Counted from the first letter of the stretch, positions 40,726 through 53,548 are shown. The stretch: 64,000 bases of DNA from Balamuthia mandrillaris (GCA_031835245.1 JAVKOQ010000093.1:1-64000); one strand, 5' to 3'. The notes: generated from the sequence alone by a model not told the origin. Numbers and translations: made by a program.

Positions 40726-41459
40726 ATGGGAGAGCAAGTCAGCGAGGTGGTTCACGCCCGATGGATCGTTCCTATCGTTCCTGATAACTGCGTTCTGGAG
40801 CGACACTCCTTGGTCATCCATCAAGGCAAACCTTTCTTCTCATCTTCTTTTTTTTTTCCTTCCTTCAAAGACATCCATGACACTAAAAAAAAAATTATTG
40901 TTCTTCATCAAACTCCCAACAGGAAAGATCCACGACATTCTCCCCACGGAGGAGGCCAAGCAAAAGTACGTCGCCGAGCGGGAGCACCACCTCCACAAGC
41001 ACCACGTCCTCATCCCCGGCCTCGTCAACATGCACTGCCACACGCCCATGACCCTCTTCCGCGGCTTCTACTCCGACCACACCACGCTCTCCCAGTGGCT
41101 CTCCAACATCGTGCAGGCGGAGCAGCGCTGGGTCGGCCCCGAGTTCGTGGAGGACGGCACGCGGATCGCCGTCGGGGAGATGCTGCGCAACGGCGTGACC
41201 TGCTTCAACGACATGTACTTCTTCCCCGAGGTGACCGCCCGCGTGGCCTCCTCCATGGGCATGCGCTGCAACATCGGCGTGCCCGTCATCGAGTTCCCCA
41301 CCGCTTGGGGCAAGGGTCCGGACGAGTACCTGGAGAAAGGCCTGGCCATGGCGGAGGAGTTCAAGGAGGACCCCTTGGTCACTATTTCTTTGGCGCCGCA
41401 TGCTCCCTATACCGGTTTGTAACGCCTCTCTCTTTCTCTTTCTCTTTTTTTCTTTGGTC

Positions 41460-41501
<42 letters not shown>

Positions 41502-42761
41502 CTCTCTCTTGCTCTCTCTTGCTCTCTCTGTTGGTTGCTTTTGTTCCTCACTGTTTTTCTCTTATTGTTGTTCTCATAACGCAGTGAACGACGAAAGTTT
41601 CCTCAAGGTTAAAAAGCTTGCTAAAGGTATTACAGAACAAAAACTTTTTGTGTTTTTGGGGTAATTAACTGTCTACTGAAATCGTATTCACTTCCATGGA
41701 CATACAGAACATAACATGCGAGTGCACCTTCACTTGCACGAGGAAATGGCCAAGGTGACCGAGAGTGTGAAGGTCCATGGCGTTCGTCCCATTGCTAGAA
41801 TGGAGAGGCTTGGCATCATGGATTCTTCCCTCATCGCCGTTCACATGGCCCAAATTCTGCCTGAAGAGATTGATCTTTGTGCTGCCAAAGGTTCTCTATG
41901 CCTTCTCCTTCCTTCCCTTCTCTGTACTTCTGTCCCTTTTCTATTCTCTCGTTCTGCTGTCACGTTACTCTCTCTTTTTGCGCTTCGACACTTGGTTTAT
42001 TTCTAAACTGGAGCTTTTCCTAAAACGGGGAATAGGAGTGAGCGTGGTGCACTGTCCTGAGTCCAACCTGAAACTCGGCAATGGCATCTGCCCCATCGCT
42101 GACTATATCAGCAAAGGCGTCAACGTTTGCCTTGGCACTGACGGCGCTGCTAGCAATGACGACCTCGATCTTTTAGGTCTATCGCTTTTTTCCCTCGTTC
42201 CCAGCTTCTCCGCTGCTCTTCTCTCGTTTTCTCTCCTCCATCGTTGTTTCTTCTCTTCTTTTGGCTTACCAAACAAAAACAGGTGAAATGCGCACAGCAG
42301 CACTGATGCACCGCCTGCATGCCCAACAAACAGAAGGCGTTAAAGTGCTGCCCAGTTTCGAGATGTTGAAGATGGCCACCATAAACGGAGCCAAGGCTTT
42401 GGGGTTGGACCACTGCATCGGCTCTTTGGAGAAAGGCAAATGGGCGGATTTGGTCGCCATCGAGCTGCGAACGGAGCCTGTCTTCAACCCTATCACCAAC
42501 CTCGTCTATGTTGGTACCAATAGGTGCATTTTCCTTTCCTTTCCTTTCCTTTCCTTTCCTTTCCTTTCCTTTCCTTTCCTTTCCTTTCCTTTCCTTTCCT
42601 TCTTCTTCCTTTCCTTTCCTTTCCTTTCCTTTCCCTTTCCTTTCCTTTCCTTTCCTTTCCTTTCCTTTCCTTTCCTTTCCTTTCCTTTCCCCTTCTTTCC
42701 TTTCCTTTCCTTTCCTTTCCATTCTTTCTTGTCGTTTCTTTCTTTCTTTTTTCTTTCTTCC

Positions 42762-42819
<58 letters not shown>

Positions 42820-43032
42820 TTTCATTCTTTTGCTCTTTTGGTCGTGTTAATGTTTTAAAACAAAAAAAAAAGCGTGAGCAAGGTGTGGGTAGCAGGCAAG
42901 CTTATGGCAGAAAACGGGCACAACATCGGCTTCGATGAGGAAGCTCTCCAAGCCAAAGCCCATCAATGGATGGAGCAAATCGTCGCGTGGGAGAAGAGCG
43001 TGAACTCTTCCTACGACGAGCACAAGGACTAA
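40726..43032 (+). CDS. MTA/SAH-deaminase-type amidohydrolase
   Basis: Exons 40726-40825, 40923-41414, 41585-41626, 41708-41890, 42036-42176, 42283-42523, 42873-43032 give 452 residues. Metal-ligand motifs of the amidohydrolase superfamily are intact: NMHCHTP (His71, His73), HLHLHEE, and the Asp in [14 protein letters not shown]. The order and the [16 protein letters not shown] segment match 5-methylthioadenosine/S-adenosylhomocysteine deaminases and their TrzA/AtzB relatives. The likely role is purine or methylthioadenosine salvage; the exact substrate is inference. The first intron uses GC rather than GT (CAAG|GCAAAC), the only such donor I assigned. The second exon is strikingly GC-rich and may be young by transfer or under codon selection. 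Intron six holds a TTTCC array. Confidence 0.88.
42530..42812. repeat. (TTTCC)n plus (CT)n arrays filling an intron
   Basis: About 190 bp of TTTCC pentamers, then a CT run at about 42766-42812, in the intron 42524-42872 of the deaminase gene. Pyrimidines are on the sense strand. Confidence 0.9.
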
Positions 43033-43222
43033 CAAAAAAAAAACAAAATAATCAATAATTCATCTGAATAGTTTGGCCTAATAGTTTCGGGTCGTCATGG
43101 ATTTAATCGGGACGACATGAAATTCAGTCGACATTTATCTGCTCGGACAATAATTATCGATTTGGAGGCCGTTTCGTGAGAGTGTGCTTTTACGAAAGAA
43201 ACGGAAAGAAGAGAGAACAAGA

Positions 43223-45230
43223 ATGTTCAGCAAAGACCGTGGGCCTTTGCCGCAGTACGGCACGTTTGTCCGACTGAGTTCGCGAGTGCCGCCGATTGTG
43301 GATGAAACCATCCGCTGGTTACGCCGCCATAATGGTTTGGATTGCAATTTTTTAATCACAATTTGTTCATCCGCTTTTAAAAAAGAAGTAATCTGTTAAC
43401 CGTTTTTTCCCCCCGCGGACAGCAACTACGGTGGAAGGTTTGTTCCGTGTTTCCGGTTTGTTGCAAGACATAAATACCATCAAGAAGCGATTTGACAAGG
43501 GTTCGATTTCTCTCGATTTTTTAATCGTTTAAATCACAATTCAATTATTTTCTTTTTTTTTTCCATGCAGGAAAGAAAGTAGACCTGGACAAGCTTTCCA
43601 AAGGAGACGTTCACACGGTGGCCGGCGTCCTAAAGTTATACTTGCGTGGTTCGTGTAAATAACGAGTGTTTGGAGAGAGGAAAAATCCTCATTTTCTAAA
43701 ACGGATTTCTTTCTTTTCTTTTTTCCTTTTCTTTTTTCTTTTTTCTTTTTGCTATGCTACAGAACTGGATATTCCTCTTCTGACGTTTGAACTTTATGAC
43801 TGCTTTGGCGTTGCCATGGGTTCCTATTTCTTTTTAAACCTTCTCTTTGCTTTCTTCATTCGTCATTCTTTTGCTTTCTTGCTTCTTTTTTTCTTTTCTT
43901 CTCCCTGCTTCCTTCTTCCTTCTTCCTTCTTCCTTCCTCGTGCTTCCTTCTTCCTTCTTCCTTCTTTCTTCTTCCTTCTTCCTTCCTCGTGCTTCCTTCC
44001 AACTTTCTCCTCCTCCTCCGTAGAGCTGGGACAAGAAAACCAAAGGATAAACTGCCTTCGCACTGTCATCTCTCTGCTGCCTCCCGCCAACAAGGAGATC
44101 CTCACCCTGCTGCTTCGCTTCCTGAAGGAGGTCTGCGCCGACTCGGACAAGAATCAAATGGGCGCCTCCAATCTGTCCCTCATCTTTGCTCCCTCCATTC
44201 TTCGACCTTATCAAACGGGAGATGCGACCGCTGACATGAACCTTTATCTCACGGAAGGTCCTAAGGCTGCAAAGATTGTTGAGTATCTCATTACTCATTA
44301 CGATGGCTTGTTTGTGCGTATTTTTTCCTTGTTTTTGTTTTTTGTTTCTGTCGTTCTGCTGTTTCTCCCTTCGTTCCTTTTTCACTTCTTAATCTGCTTT
44401 GCTATATTGCCAAACAAAAACAGAGAAAAGGCAACAAAGAAGAAGCCGAAGGCCTAAAGAAAGACATGATGAAAAACTCTCGCCAGTACAGACAGTTTTA
44501 CGCCACCCTGAAAAGAGGCAGCATGCTGCTGGCCACCAATCTCGTCAAAGAGCGTCGCACCCTCTTTGAGGGCATGGCCCAACCCACTGCTCCTTCTTCC
44601 TCTTCCTCTCCATCCTCTCCATCTCCTGGCTCTCCTTCTTCATCGCCGGCCTCTTCTGGCCCTCCCTCTCCAACTCCTTCCAAGTGGAGAGACCCCAAAT
44701 TCTACATTCAACAACAGAGCAAAGCATCCACAGCAAACTCCTCTTCCGGAGGCATTAGACAATCGTTGGGAGTTCCTCCTTCTTCCTCTCCTTCTTCATC
44801 AGCAGCAGCGAAAGAGCGACGCAAGAGTGCGACCTATGGAACTCCTCCTTCTCTCGCCGGCAGCAACAGCCGCAACAAACCGCTCACCACCTCCTCTGAA
44901 GACCTCAAAAAACAGCTGCAACAACATGAAGAGCTGCAACAATCGATGAAGAACAAGCTGATGCTGAGACAAACAGGGGCGACATTCTCGAAGCTCACTC
45001 CTCATTCCAACCTGCCGCCTCCTCGTCCTCCTCGACATATTACCACGCAGCTCTCCTCTGCCAAGGGTGATGCAAGCGGTGCAAAGAAAGGAGAAGAAGA
45101 GGACGATGAAGAGGAGGGAGAACAAGAAATGGAGTCGTGGGTGGATGTATTTGTGTCAGGCAAGGCGTTACCTTATTGCGAGGAGCTCATCACTTCTTGC
45201 TATGACATCAACGACTGGTTGGAGCAATGA
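43223..45230 (+). CDS. RhoGAP-domain protein
   Basis: Exons 43223-43334, 43423-43500, 43571-43648, 43763-43819, 44024-44313, 44424-45230 sum to 473 residues. The RhoGAP core occupies about residues 5-205: PPIVDETIRWL, the Arg-finger helix EGLFRVSG (Arg46), RELDIPLLTF-type helix, and the NLSLIFAPSILRP helix. The Arg and the Asn that contact the GTPase are both present, so it should accelerate GTP hydrolysis on a Rho/Rac-like protein. The second half is a Ser/Pro-rich, acidic tail without a known domain, ending in a Trp-containing DINDWLEQ segment. It lies 190 bp downstream of the deaminase on the same strand. Confidence 0.9.
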
Positions 45231-45506
45231 AGTGAAGCGAGAGATGAAAGAACGAAGAAGGAAGTGAGAAGAAAGCAAGAAGCAAAAGAGAAGAAAATGA
45301 TGAGAAAGGAGATAAGAAAGAGAGATAAAACAATGCATTAAGTGGAACAAGATGAGAACTGTCCGCCTTTGTAACAAAAAGGAAGAAGATGAAAAAAAAA
45401 ATACGAGTTTACCCAAACTCTCTTCTTTTCGCTTTGTGTTCCTTCCTTGGGCTCGCTCTTCTTGAACCATTTGGAGTGGGTGGGTGCATTTGAAAAGGAG
45501 GAGGTT
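45231..45506. other. Intergenic, no gene seen
   Basis: Purine-rich sequence after the RhoGAP stop, with no coding signal except the opposite-strand frame noted with the next entry. Confidence 0.4.
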
Positions 45507-45689
45507 ATGGCCACAGCAACCACTGCCCCCGTTCCATTGAAACGATGTTGGGCTCGCGCGGTGGAGGAAGGAGAAGATGAGGGAGAAACACAAGTTTTAT
45601 TATGGCATGAACTGAAGGCCAAAACGGAAGAAAAAGCCTTTCGGATTCTTCCTCGCATTTATAATACAGGAAATTACAGGAAATTATAG
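45507..45689 (+). CDS. Possible small protein, strand uncertain
   Basis: A plus ATG frame encodes 60 residues (acidic middle, GETQVLLWHELKAKTEEKAF). The opposite strand has an equally long ATG frame (45658-45338). Neither has a recognised domain. If real, the plus frame may be a first exon whose partner I did not find. Confidence 0.25.
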   Translation: MATATTAPVPLKRCWARAVEEGEDEGETQVLLWHELKAKTEEKAFRILPRIYNTGNYRKL

Positions 45690-45864
45690 TAATGATATTA
45701 CTCCTCCTCCTGGTATAACAACATTACGGGGTGATTGATGAACGTGGTGCTTTGCAGAACTTGGTGCTTCTGTCTTTTTTTTTTTTTGAGACTTGTTTGA
45801 AAAACCACAAATAAAGAACGCATACCCGACGAATATAAGAGAGACAGCACAGAAAAAGCCGGGT

Positions 45865-46220
45865 ATGATCACAGAGGAGGAAGAGGCTGTGGCTGAGTTC
45901 AAAGTGAAGAGCGGGCTGACTGGCAAACGGACCTTTGATAGTCGCCTCAATTCAGAGCAAGTCTGTTGTTTCATTTCCAATTGTCGTTTTTCGTTCTAGT
46001 CTTTCTTTCTTTTCATTGTCATTTCTCTCCTCTCCTCTCTCCTCTCCTCTCCTCTCCTCTCCCTCTCCTCTCCCTCTCCCTCCTCTCCTCTCCCTCCCTC
46101 CCTCCTCTCCTCTCCCCTCTCCTCCCTCCCTCTCCCCCTCTCTCCCTCCTCTCTCTCCTCCCTCTCCTCTCCTCTCCTCTCCCTCTCCTCCCTCTCCTCT
46201 CCTGTTGTTTTATTGTTCTC

Positions 46221-46257
<37 letters not shown>

Positions 46258-47176
46258 GTCGTTTTGCTTTCCTTCGGTGTTTTTTAAAACAACCAATAAC
46301 CACCTAACTGAAGAGGTGCAGTTATTGAGTTTGCAACTCTCAATGCCTCTAAACCAGCCACTTATGTGCATCAGTACGCAGAGCACAGGAAGGAATGCAC
46401 GGACTCCAACGGAGACACTTACACAGAAACGGTGGTGTACCTCGACAAATGGACCGACATCACCGCCTACGTAGCTGACAATTGTGAGTGGAGCAACGAT
46501 GAGGGCATTGAACGGTACTTCCAGTCCAAGGCAACCCTGAAGTGAGTACATTAGTTTGTCTTTTCGTTGGATTGGGCTCCTGTTTGTTTGCTGTCCCTCC
46601 TTCTTTCTGTGTCCTGTCCTTTTTCTCCTTCTTTGATGCGGTTACTTGCTCCTTATCTGTGCTCCTCTCCTTGTCGGCCCCAGGAGGCTAGCAATAATCA
46701 AGTGCGTGGACGACCTGCCGAACCTACGCAAAAAGGTGGCATCAACAGTTCGTCCTCACTACCCCGCATGCAGCTACTGCTGTTCGGTTCAGACAAAAGG
46801 TGCCACAACTTTTATCTATCCCGCCACCAACGCCTCAAAGGCTTGGCGCTCCCCTTGGACGGTGGCCGGCTTCTTCATCGGCGGCCTCGTCATCGGAGGC
46901 GTCATCTCCCTCGGAGCTCGGCACGCAGCCACCAGGACCTACAAAGCCAACATGTACTATCCCTATCTCATGGAGGAGAATGCCATTTGGAAGGAGCTCC
47001 AGGATCGGTTCACCGAGGGAACGAGAGTGGAAGAGGCTCGCAAAAGGGCGAAAGCGAAGCAACATAAGGCTGCCCGGAAGGCGGAGAAGAAAGCGGCCAA
47101 GGAGATGGAGAGAGCTTCGAAGAGAGAGGAGAAGGAAAAGAAGAAAGCCGCAAAGAGACAAAAAGGATTTTACTGA
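45865..47176 (+). CDS. Single-span membrane protein of unknown function with Lys-rich tail
   Basis: Likely exons: 45865-45960, about 46317-46541, and 46684-47176. The last two join in phase (donor GTGAGT). The join between the first two could not be fixed, since three candidate acceptors near 46311-46319 do not match the first exon's phase. The middle exon encodes a Tyr/Asp-rich segment (YAEHRKECTDSNG...). The last exon begins with a Cys-containing PACSYCCSV stretch and has one hydrophobic span (GFFIGGLVIGGVISLGA) followed by a strongly basic Lys/Ala/Glu coiled tail. This suggests a type of small membrane protein with a cytosolic basic coil; no family is recognised. Confidence 0.6.
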
Positions 47177-47289
47177 TGCCAATGTGCATTCTTGTTAACA
47201 GTAGTCAAAAGGATAAGGAGCTCCTTACTTCTCTCTCTTGTTCTTTTGTTGTTCTGCTGATGCTCCTGGCTTCCTCCCTCAGCAACACA

Positions 47290-47800
47290 CCTAATGGAGG
47301 ACGGTCGCACCTCTGCCGACTACAATACCCAGAAGGAGTCCACCCTCCGCATTCGGAACGTTGCTCACCAAAACGAGCAGCTTCGGTTCCGGTCATTTTG
47401 CAGCCCAATGGCGGGACCCGTCGGTTTGGCCAAGTTCATCAGGACATGTTTCAGAGAGAGAAATGCCCTCTCCTTTTCCCTCAAGCCGAATGCATCACTT
47501 TACCCCACCGCCTCCACAGAAGTGAAGAAGCGATCCCAGTACACAACGTGTCCCTTTCCAATGGAGACCTGCCATAAGGTTCACGATGACACGTGCCCTC
47601 CTGCTGTTTTAGTTGCTTCCCGGTGTAGATCTCTAGCTTCCAGACCATAACCATCGTCGGAAGCAAGCGCCCAGACCTTGAATCCTCTTTTGGTTGACGA
47701 AGTACCGCCTCAACGAGGAGCAATCCTTTGAAAGCAATCGTCATTTCATCCACCGGAGCTCCTTGCGGCAGGAGATATGCAGCGCAGAAGAGAGAGTGTT
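47290..47800 (-). mobile_element. Decayed piggyBac-type DNA transposase fragment
   Basis: Read on the minus strand, pieces in three frames follow the order of a piggyBac DDE transposase: PVDEMTIAFKG (with the Asp of DDE), then KRGFKVWALASDDGYG, then WKLEIYTGK, then a KGHVVYWDRFFTSVEA-like segment (the next Asp). The frame changes several times over about 350 bp, so it cannot encode an active enzyme. I did not find terminal inverted repeats or TTAA target sites. This is a plain DNA transposon relic, diagnosed by motif order only. Confidence 0.6.
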
Positions 47801-47840
47801 CACCAGGTCCAGCAAAGGAGGAACCTTGTAGCTTTTTGTC

Positions 47841-48268
47841 GTGGTTAGGAGATTGCTCGGTGGGTTTCTTTGGTTTGAATCGCCGATAGGTAGGAGGAGG
47901 GAAAAGAAGAAGAAGAGGAATGGGCAGGAAGGAGGCGAAGGGGCACAACAAGAAACGGAAGCGCCGTCGTCTTCAGCGTCCGTCGAAGAATTGTGGGAAA
48001 ACCTATCAGAGCCAAAGAGAAAAGCAAATTGGTACAAGGACCCAAGGTTAGGTCTTACCTTGTGCCAAGGGACCCGAACCACCCACCGTTACTAGGTTTT
48101 TTTTAAAAAAAAAAAAGAAGAAGAAGAAGAAGCAGGAAGCAGCGAAACTCTCCGTCTTCTCTTCCTCACACACCCCTTTCCCAAGCTCCTTCGTTTGAAA
48201 AAAAAAAATAATAATAATAATCCCTTCCCACTGGATGAAATAGAAAAGAGAGAAATAAAAAAAATAAA
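47841..48268. other. Unresolved stretch with an ambiguous ORF
   Basis: A plus frame (47841-48095) contains a protein-like patch VEELWENLSEPKRKANWYKDPR but no clear start; an alternative basic frame starts at the ATG near 47921. Poly-A/GAA runs lie near 48100-48130 and an AAT run near 48205-48220. The 3' part should be the promoter of the GH125 gene. Confidence 0.3.
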
Positions 48269-50674
48269 ATGGGAGGACGTCTCGCTTGGTACCTATCCTT
48301 CATGCTCATCGTGATCCTGGGCAACACCTTGCTTGTCACCTGGTTCCTCAGTGCACCGTCCACTCCTCCTTCTCCTTCCACCCCAGCTTCCTTCGATCAA
48401 CAATTCTACGCCAAGAAAGATGGAGAGGAGCTCAAGGCCTTGATCGAGAAGGAGGTCTCTCGCTTGGAAGGTCTCCTTCGAAGGCTTTCCTACGAGGAAG
48501 AGGGCGACCAGGAGGACCCCGCCATAGCTGATCTCCAACAACGGGTCAACTTGTTGGAGTCCCAACTCACTCAGCTTTCGCCTCAGCAGATGGAAATTTT
48601 TTTTGAGGAAGCCACAAGAGCGCAGCAAGGAGGAGGCTTCCCTCTGGAGGAACGCGTGCGGCAGCTGCAGCAGCAGCTGCAAGTGTTCAAGCCGCTCGTT
48701 GGGGAGCTCATCAGGAAGGAGGACGCCCCGGTGGTGCCGCTGGCGGTGGCCCAGGAGGTGGAGCGAGTGGCCGCCCGGCTGGCCCATCCCAAACTGCAAC
48801 GAATGTTCCGAAAGTGCTTTGTTAGGTTTGCTCCTGTTCTTCTTTCTTTCTCGTGTCGTTTCTTTCTTCTTGTCGTTCTCTCTCTCTCTCTTTTCTCTCT
48901 CTTTTCTCTCTCTCTCACTCTCTTTCTCACTCTCTCTGCTCTTCTCTCTCTGCTTCTCTGCTTCTCTCTCTCACACAATGCAAACAAAAAACCAAACAAC
49001 GAACAGTACGTTGGAAACGACGACCCAACTTTTGCCGGATGGCACAACGCACATCTTTACAGGAGACATTCCTGCTATGTGGCTCAGGGATTCCTCCGCT
49101 CAAGTCCATCATTACCTTCCTTTGGCTGCTTCTGATTTGCATCTTCAGGTTTCTTTCTTTCTATTCCTTTTCTTTGTTCTTCTCTCTCTCTCTCTCTATT
49201 TCTTTCCGTTGTCTTTCACTTTTTCTTGGTGCTCTTTTTCTAACGGGAGCAAAAACAAAGGTAATTATCGAAGGACTGATAACGAGACAAGCCAATCGTA
49301 TTTTGCACGATCCATATGCCAATGCCTTTCGACTGGAACCATTTCCTGCGTTCGTGCTTCTTTATTTCTCTTGTTTTTGAATGTTCTGTTGTTGGTTGTT
49401 TCTTTTCCATTTTCATTTTCTGTTCTTTTTTTAAATGTAATTGGATGATGAATGAATCACAATAGAGACAAGATACCTCCGAATGAAAAGAAGAACGGAA
49501 AGACGCCAGAGATTTGGGAAAGAAAGTACGAAGTGGACAGCCTTTGTTACTTTTTGAGTCTAAGCTATCAGTACTGGCAAGCCACTGGCAGTACTTCTTT
49601 CTTTGATTCTCAGTGGAAGGTCTCTTCTGCCTCCCTTATTTCTTCTTTCATCGTTCTTCTTTGCTCTATTCTCATTTTGCTGATATTAAAAGTATTAACT
49701 ACTTTATTGTAGAAAGCAGCAGAGTTAATTGTACAGACATGGATAAATGAACAGGTTCACGACCCAAACGTTTCACCTTACAAATACCACAGCGAGATGC
49801 CCAATCGAGGTGTTGGTGCCGCTCACACACGCACTGGGATGACTTGGAGTGGTTTGGCTTTTTTTTTTCTCCCTTTCTTGCTCTATTGATTTCTTGCTTC
49901 TGTCTTATCTTAACGTTCCCAAAACCATTTTCTTCAATAAATAGGCTTCCGACCGTCTGATGATCCATGCAGGTACAACTTTCTCGTTCCCTCCAACATG
50001 TTCGCAGTGGTCGTCCTCCGACAGCTCTCCCAAATCGCCAAAGAAGTTCTCGCCGACGAGACCTTAGCCTCCCGTGCCTCTCGCCTCGCCGTCGAAATCG
50101 ACGACGGTATTCACCAATACGCCGTCGTCAACGACCCTCAGCTCGGCAAGATCTATGCCTACGAGACGGATGGGCTCGGCAACCACAACTTGATGGACGA
50201 TGCCAACGTGCCCAGTCTTCTCTCCATTCCGTACATGGGCTATACCTCGCGGCACGATCCGGAGGGGGTCATCACAGCCAACACGAGGAAATGGGTGTTG
50301 AGCCCCAAGAACAAGTTTTATTACCAAGGCAAGCTTGCCAAAGGCATTGGTTCGTCTCTTCTCTCATTCTCTTCTCTCTTTTTTTTTTTTTTCTGATACT
50401 TATTTCTTTTCTCAAAGGGAGTCCCCATACGTTCAACGGATACATATGGCACATGTCGCTGATCATGCAAGCGCTCTCCTCGGATGATCCGGAGGAAGTG
50501 AAGGAGCTGGTGAGGATGTGCATGAACACCGACAACAACTCGGACCTCATGCACGAGAGCTTCCACCCAGACAACCCCGCTCGCTTCAGCAGGGCGTGGT
50601 TCGCTTGGGCCAACTCTCTCTTTGGAGAGCTTGTACGGACTCGCTTGGATATTGTGAAAGAGATTCAACCTTAA
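48269..50674 (+). CDS. GH125 exo-alpha-1,6-mannosidase
   Basis: Exons 48269-48825, 49007-49148, 49261-49349, 49466-49619, 49713-49851, 49945-50349, 50418-50674 give 534 residues. An N-terminal membrane anchor (about residues 8-30) and a coiled-coil stem indicate a type II Golgi/ER protein. The catalytic region follows family GH125: IPAMWLRDSSAQVHHY (catalytic Asp region), DPYANAF, WERKYEVDSLCY, GFRPSDDPCRYNFLVPSNMF, and DDANVPSLLSIPYMGY. These metal-independent inverting enzymes cleave alpha-1,6-mannose from N-glycan-type chains, so a role in secretory-pathway glycan trimming is expected. All phases close. Intron one carries CT-rich repeats. Confidence 0.9.
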
Positions 50675-50775
50675 AGAAGAAAAAGAAAGGAAGAGATAAC
50701 CACTTTGTCCATATAATTTTTTTTTATCTACATGAGAGAAAGAAAGAGCTGGAAAGAAGAGAGAGAAAAAAAAGC

Positions 50776-51150
50776 TCACTTGCCACGAATGGCTTGGGCG
50801 ATTTCTTTTTTGCCGAGAGAGCGAGCGGGGAGGTAAGAGCCAAGCACCGCCACGCACAACGACATGCCCAGCATCGCAAAGAAGACCTTCCACGGGAAGA
50901 AGATTTGCACCGACATCTGGTTAAACAACGAGTACTGGAATGAAAGTGTGTACGCCACTGCCACTCCTGGTTTTTTTTTAAGTTGTGTGAGAAGAAAGAA
51001 ATAAAAGAAGAAATGGAAGGAGGACAGAAAGTTACCAATGCCAGTTGCGAAAATGATGGAAGTGAGGGTAAGAGCCAATGCCTCGAAGACGTAGATCGAA
51101 AGCACCTCTCGATTCTGATCATCAAAGAAAACCAGGTTAAGAGAGAGAGT

Positions 51151-51182
<32 letters not shown>

Positions 51183-51968
51183 AGAAACAAAGAGGATAGG
51201 GAAAAACATACAGCAAGGCCGACAGCACGAAGCACACCATACTCCCATGCATTCTCCCTCACATTCGATGTGAACGAGATCCAAAGGACAAAGAAGCAAA
51301 GCACCATCGCTATGAACGATATTATGTAAAAGAAGGTCAACAATAAGTCGACCGCAAAGGCGGTAGCATCGATGGCATCGGCCGTGTCCGACACGAGCAC
51401 ACGATCGTCGTCCATAAAGTTGCGAAGGCTGTTGATGATGAACTCTCTTTGGTCTCTGGTGGCGCCGTCCACCATTCTCACCAACAGTTTGGCTTTGGGT
51501 GGTTTTGCCGGAGGTGGACGCAACTTTTTTTTTTGTGTTTGCATGATCACGATAAGAAAGGAGAAGAGAAGAAAGAGAAGAGGGAGGGACTAACGTATTC
51601 AGGAAGAACGTTGAGGCCAGCAACTTGGGAGGCATTAATGCGAGCTTCGTAGAGTTCTCTTGAGAGACGATCAAAAGAGTCCATTGTTATGAGAACCGGT
51701 TGATAAGCACCTGCCAGAAGCTCCAACCAACTGAATAGAAAACCTGCAATAAATAAAGTGAGAAATGGAAGTTGAAGGCGAAATTTTAATTGCAGAAGAT
51801 GGTGTGTACCTGGACACTTGCTAACAAGAGCGCGTGGCTTGGCAAGATAGGTCAAACGCGATTGGTGGATGCGAGTAACCTTAAAGCGAACGATCAGTTG
51901 CGCTGGTTCATACATATACACCGCCAATCCTTTCTGTTATTGTTGCCAAAAAGTTGTCAATAAAAGTT

Positions 51969-52004
<36 letters not shown>

Positions 52005-53548
52005 ACATGAGCAGTAGAGGCGATCACGTCGATGTAGTTATTGTAGGTTGTCTCTTCATCTTGATATACAATGTAAGGCACGTCAAATCCTCCTTCCTCC
52101 TCCTCCTTTATTAGTATAACGTTAGTTAAGGCCAAAGACGCCGAGAGAGATAGAAAGCCAGAGAAGCGAGTTACCTCTGGACGAGGAAACAAAGTTGGGT
52201 ATTTGCTACGATCCAAATCAATATAGGAAGTATTGTCAGTAGAGCCCGTGCCAAGAACGGGAGGAATGTGATCTTGTTTGTCTATAGGGAACTCCGCTTT
52301 GCCGGCATCATCGTAGAGGCTGGCTATAACGTTTGGTTTGCCTTTGGCCGTTTGTTTGTAGCTGAACTCTTCGTCGATGTCTGACGCCATAAAATATTCG
52401 TCATACATCGTGTGCATGTAATTCTCTTCAACTCCGTAAAGATCCTTTTTGTTTGATATTTTGTTAAGGAACATTTACGAAGACGGAAGAAGAGAGAAAC
52501 GAACCACTTTGCCCCAAGGATGTCTTGCCATGTTAGATAAATAAGTATGCCTAATGCCACCCAACTGATGAAAGGGTAATGTGGCAACTGTTTCGCCCAA
52601 CAAAAAAAATAAAAAAACAACTTCAGTCAAGAGAAAAAAGAGAAAACAGAGGCAAAAATAAAATACGTACAGCTGTAGCTTTTGATGTATGGATTCTTGG
52701 ATTGGAGATGCTCATCCAAAAACTCACGCATCTGATCTTCGGGCAGGCGATGTCCCCATGCAATAGTTTGAAAGAGAATGTCGCTGCCAGAAAGCACTCT
52801 TGCGTTGTCCACCACTGACGCCGTCTGTAAGTGAAATATTGCTGAAGCGAAAATACTGAAAGTAGAATGTTTTGTTTAGTGTCGCAGGTTGGAGCAGAAC
52901 AAAGAGACAAGAGAAGACGAACAGGAAGGCAACAACGGTGGTAAACATGAGTGCAGTCTTTCGGTTTCGGTCCCCATGGGCAGTGAGAGCCTTGCGCACC
53001 AATGATTTCAGTTTGCGAGCCTTTCCCCACATCAGCAGATGAAGCATCCACCGCTCCACTTTCTTCTGAAGAATGGAGGCTACCATCGCCAAACCAATCA
53101 CCATTCCTGTTTTAGTGAAGTGATGTAATGTTGAGTGTAGAAAATATAACAAGACTAAGGAAGAGCAAAGCAGAAGAGCAAAGAGAGAGATGAAGAAGGC
53201 GAAGGAGAGAGGAGAAGCAAAGAAACATATAAAAACAAAACTGAGCGGAGAAGGAAAATAGGTACCAAGGAGAGTGGCGTTGAGAAGACCAAGGAAGAGA
53301 GACCAATATTCATAGCGAAAGGCAAAGGGAACCACGTAGATGAGAAGGAAGCCAAAGACAACGGCCATTATGGAGGACACGGTTTGCTCTATGGAGATTC
53401 CCATGTTCTCCAGTCGGACTATCCGAACTAAAGTATCGCTGAAGCTTTGGTGATAAATGTCTAATGCATCTCTCAAAGTTTGCGTCAACGCACGCTAAAC
53501 AAAGAAGAAAGGATGAATAACAGTTTTGCATGAAGAATATGAAGAAGA

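Noticed and set aside
45684-45980. Minus-strand frame with a hydrophobic segment
   Set aside because: It lies opposite the first exon of the plus-strand membrane-protein gene and has no domain.
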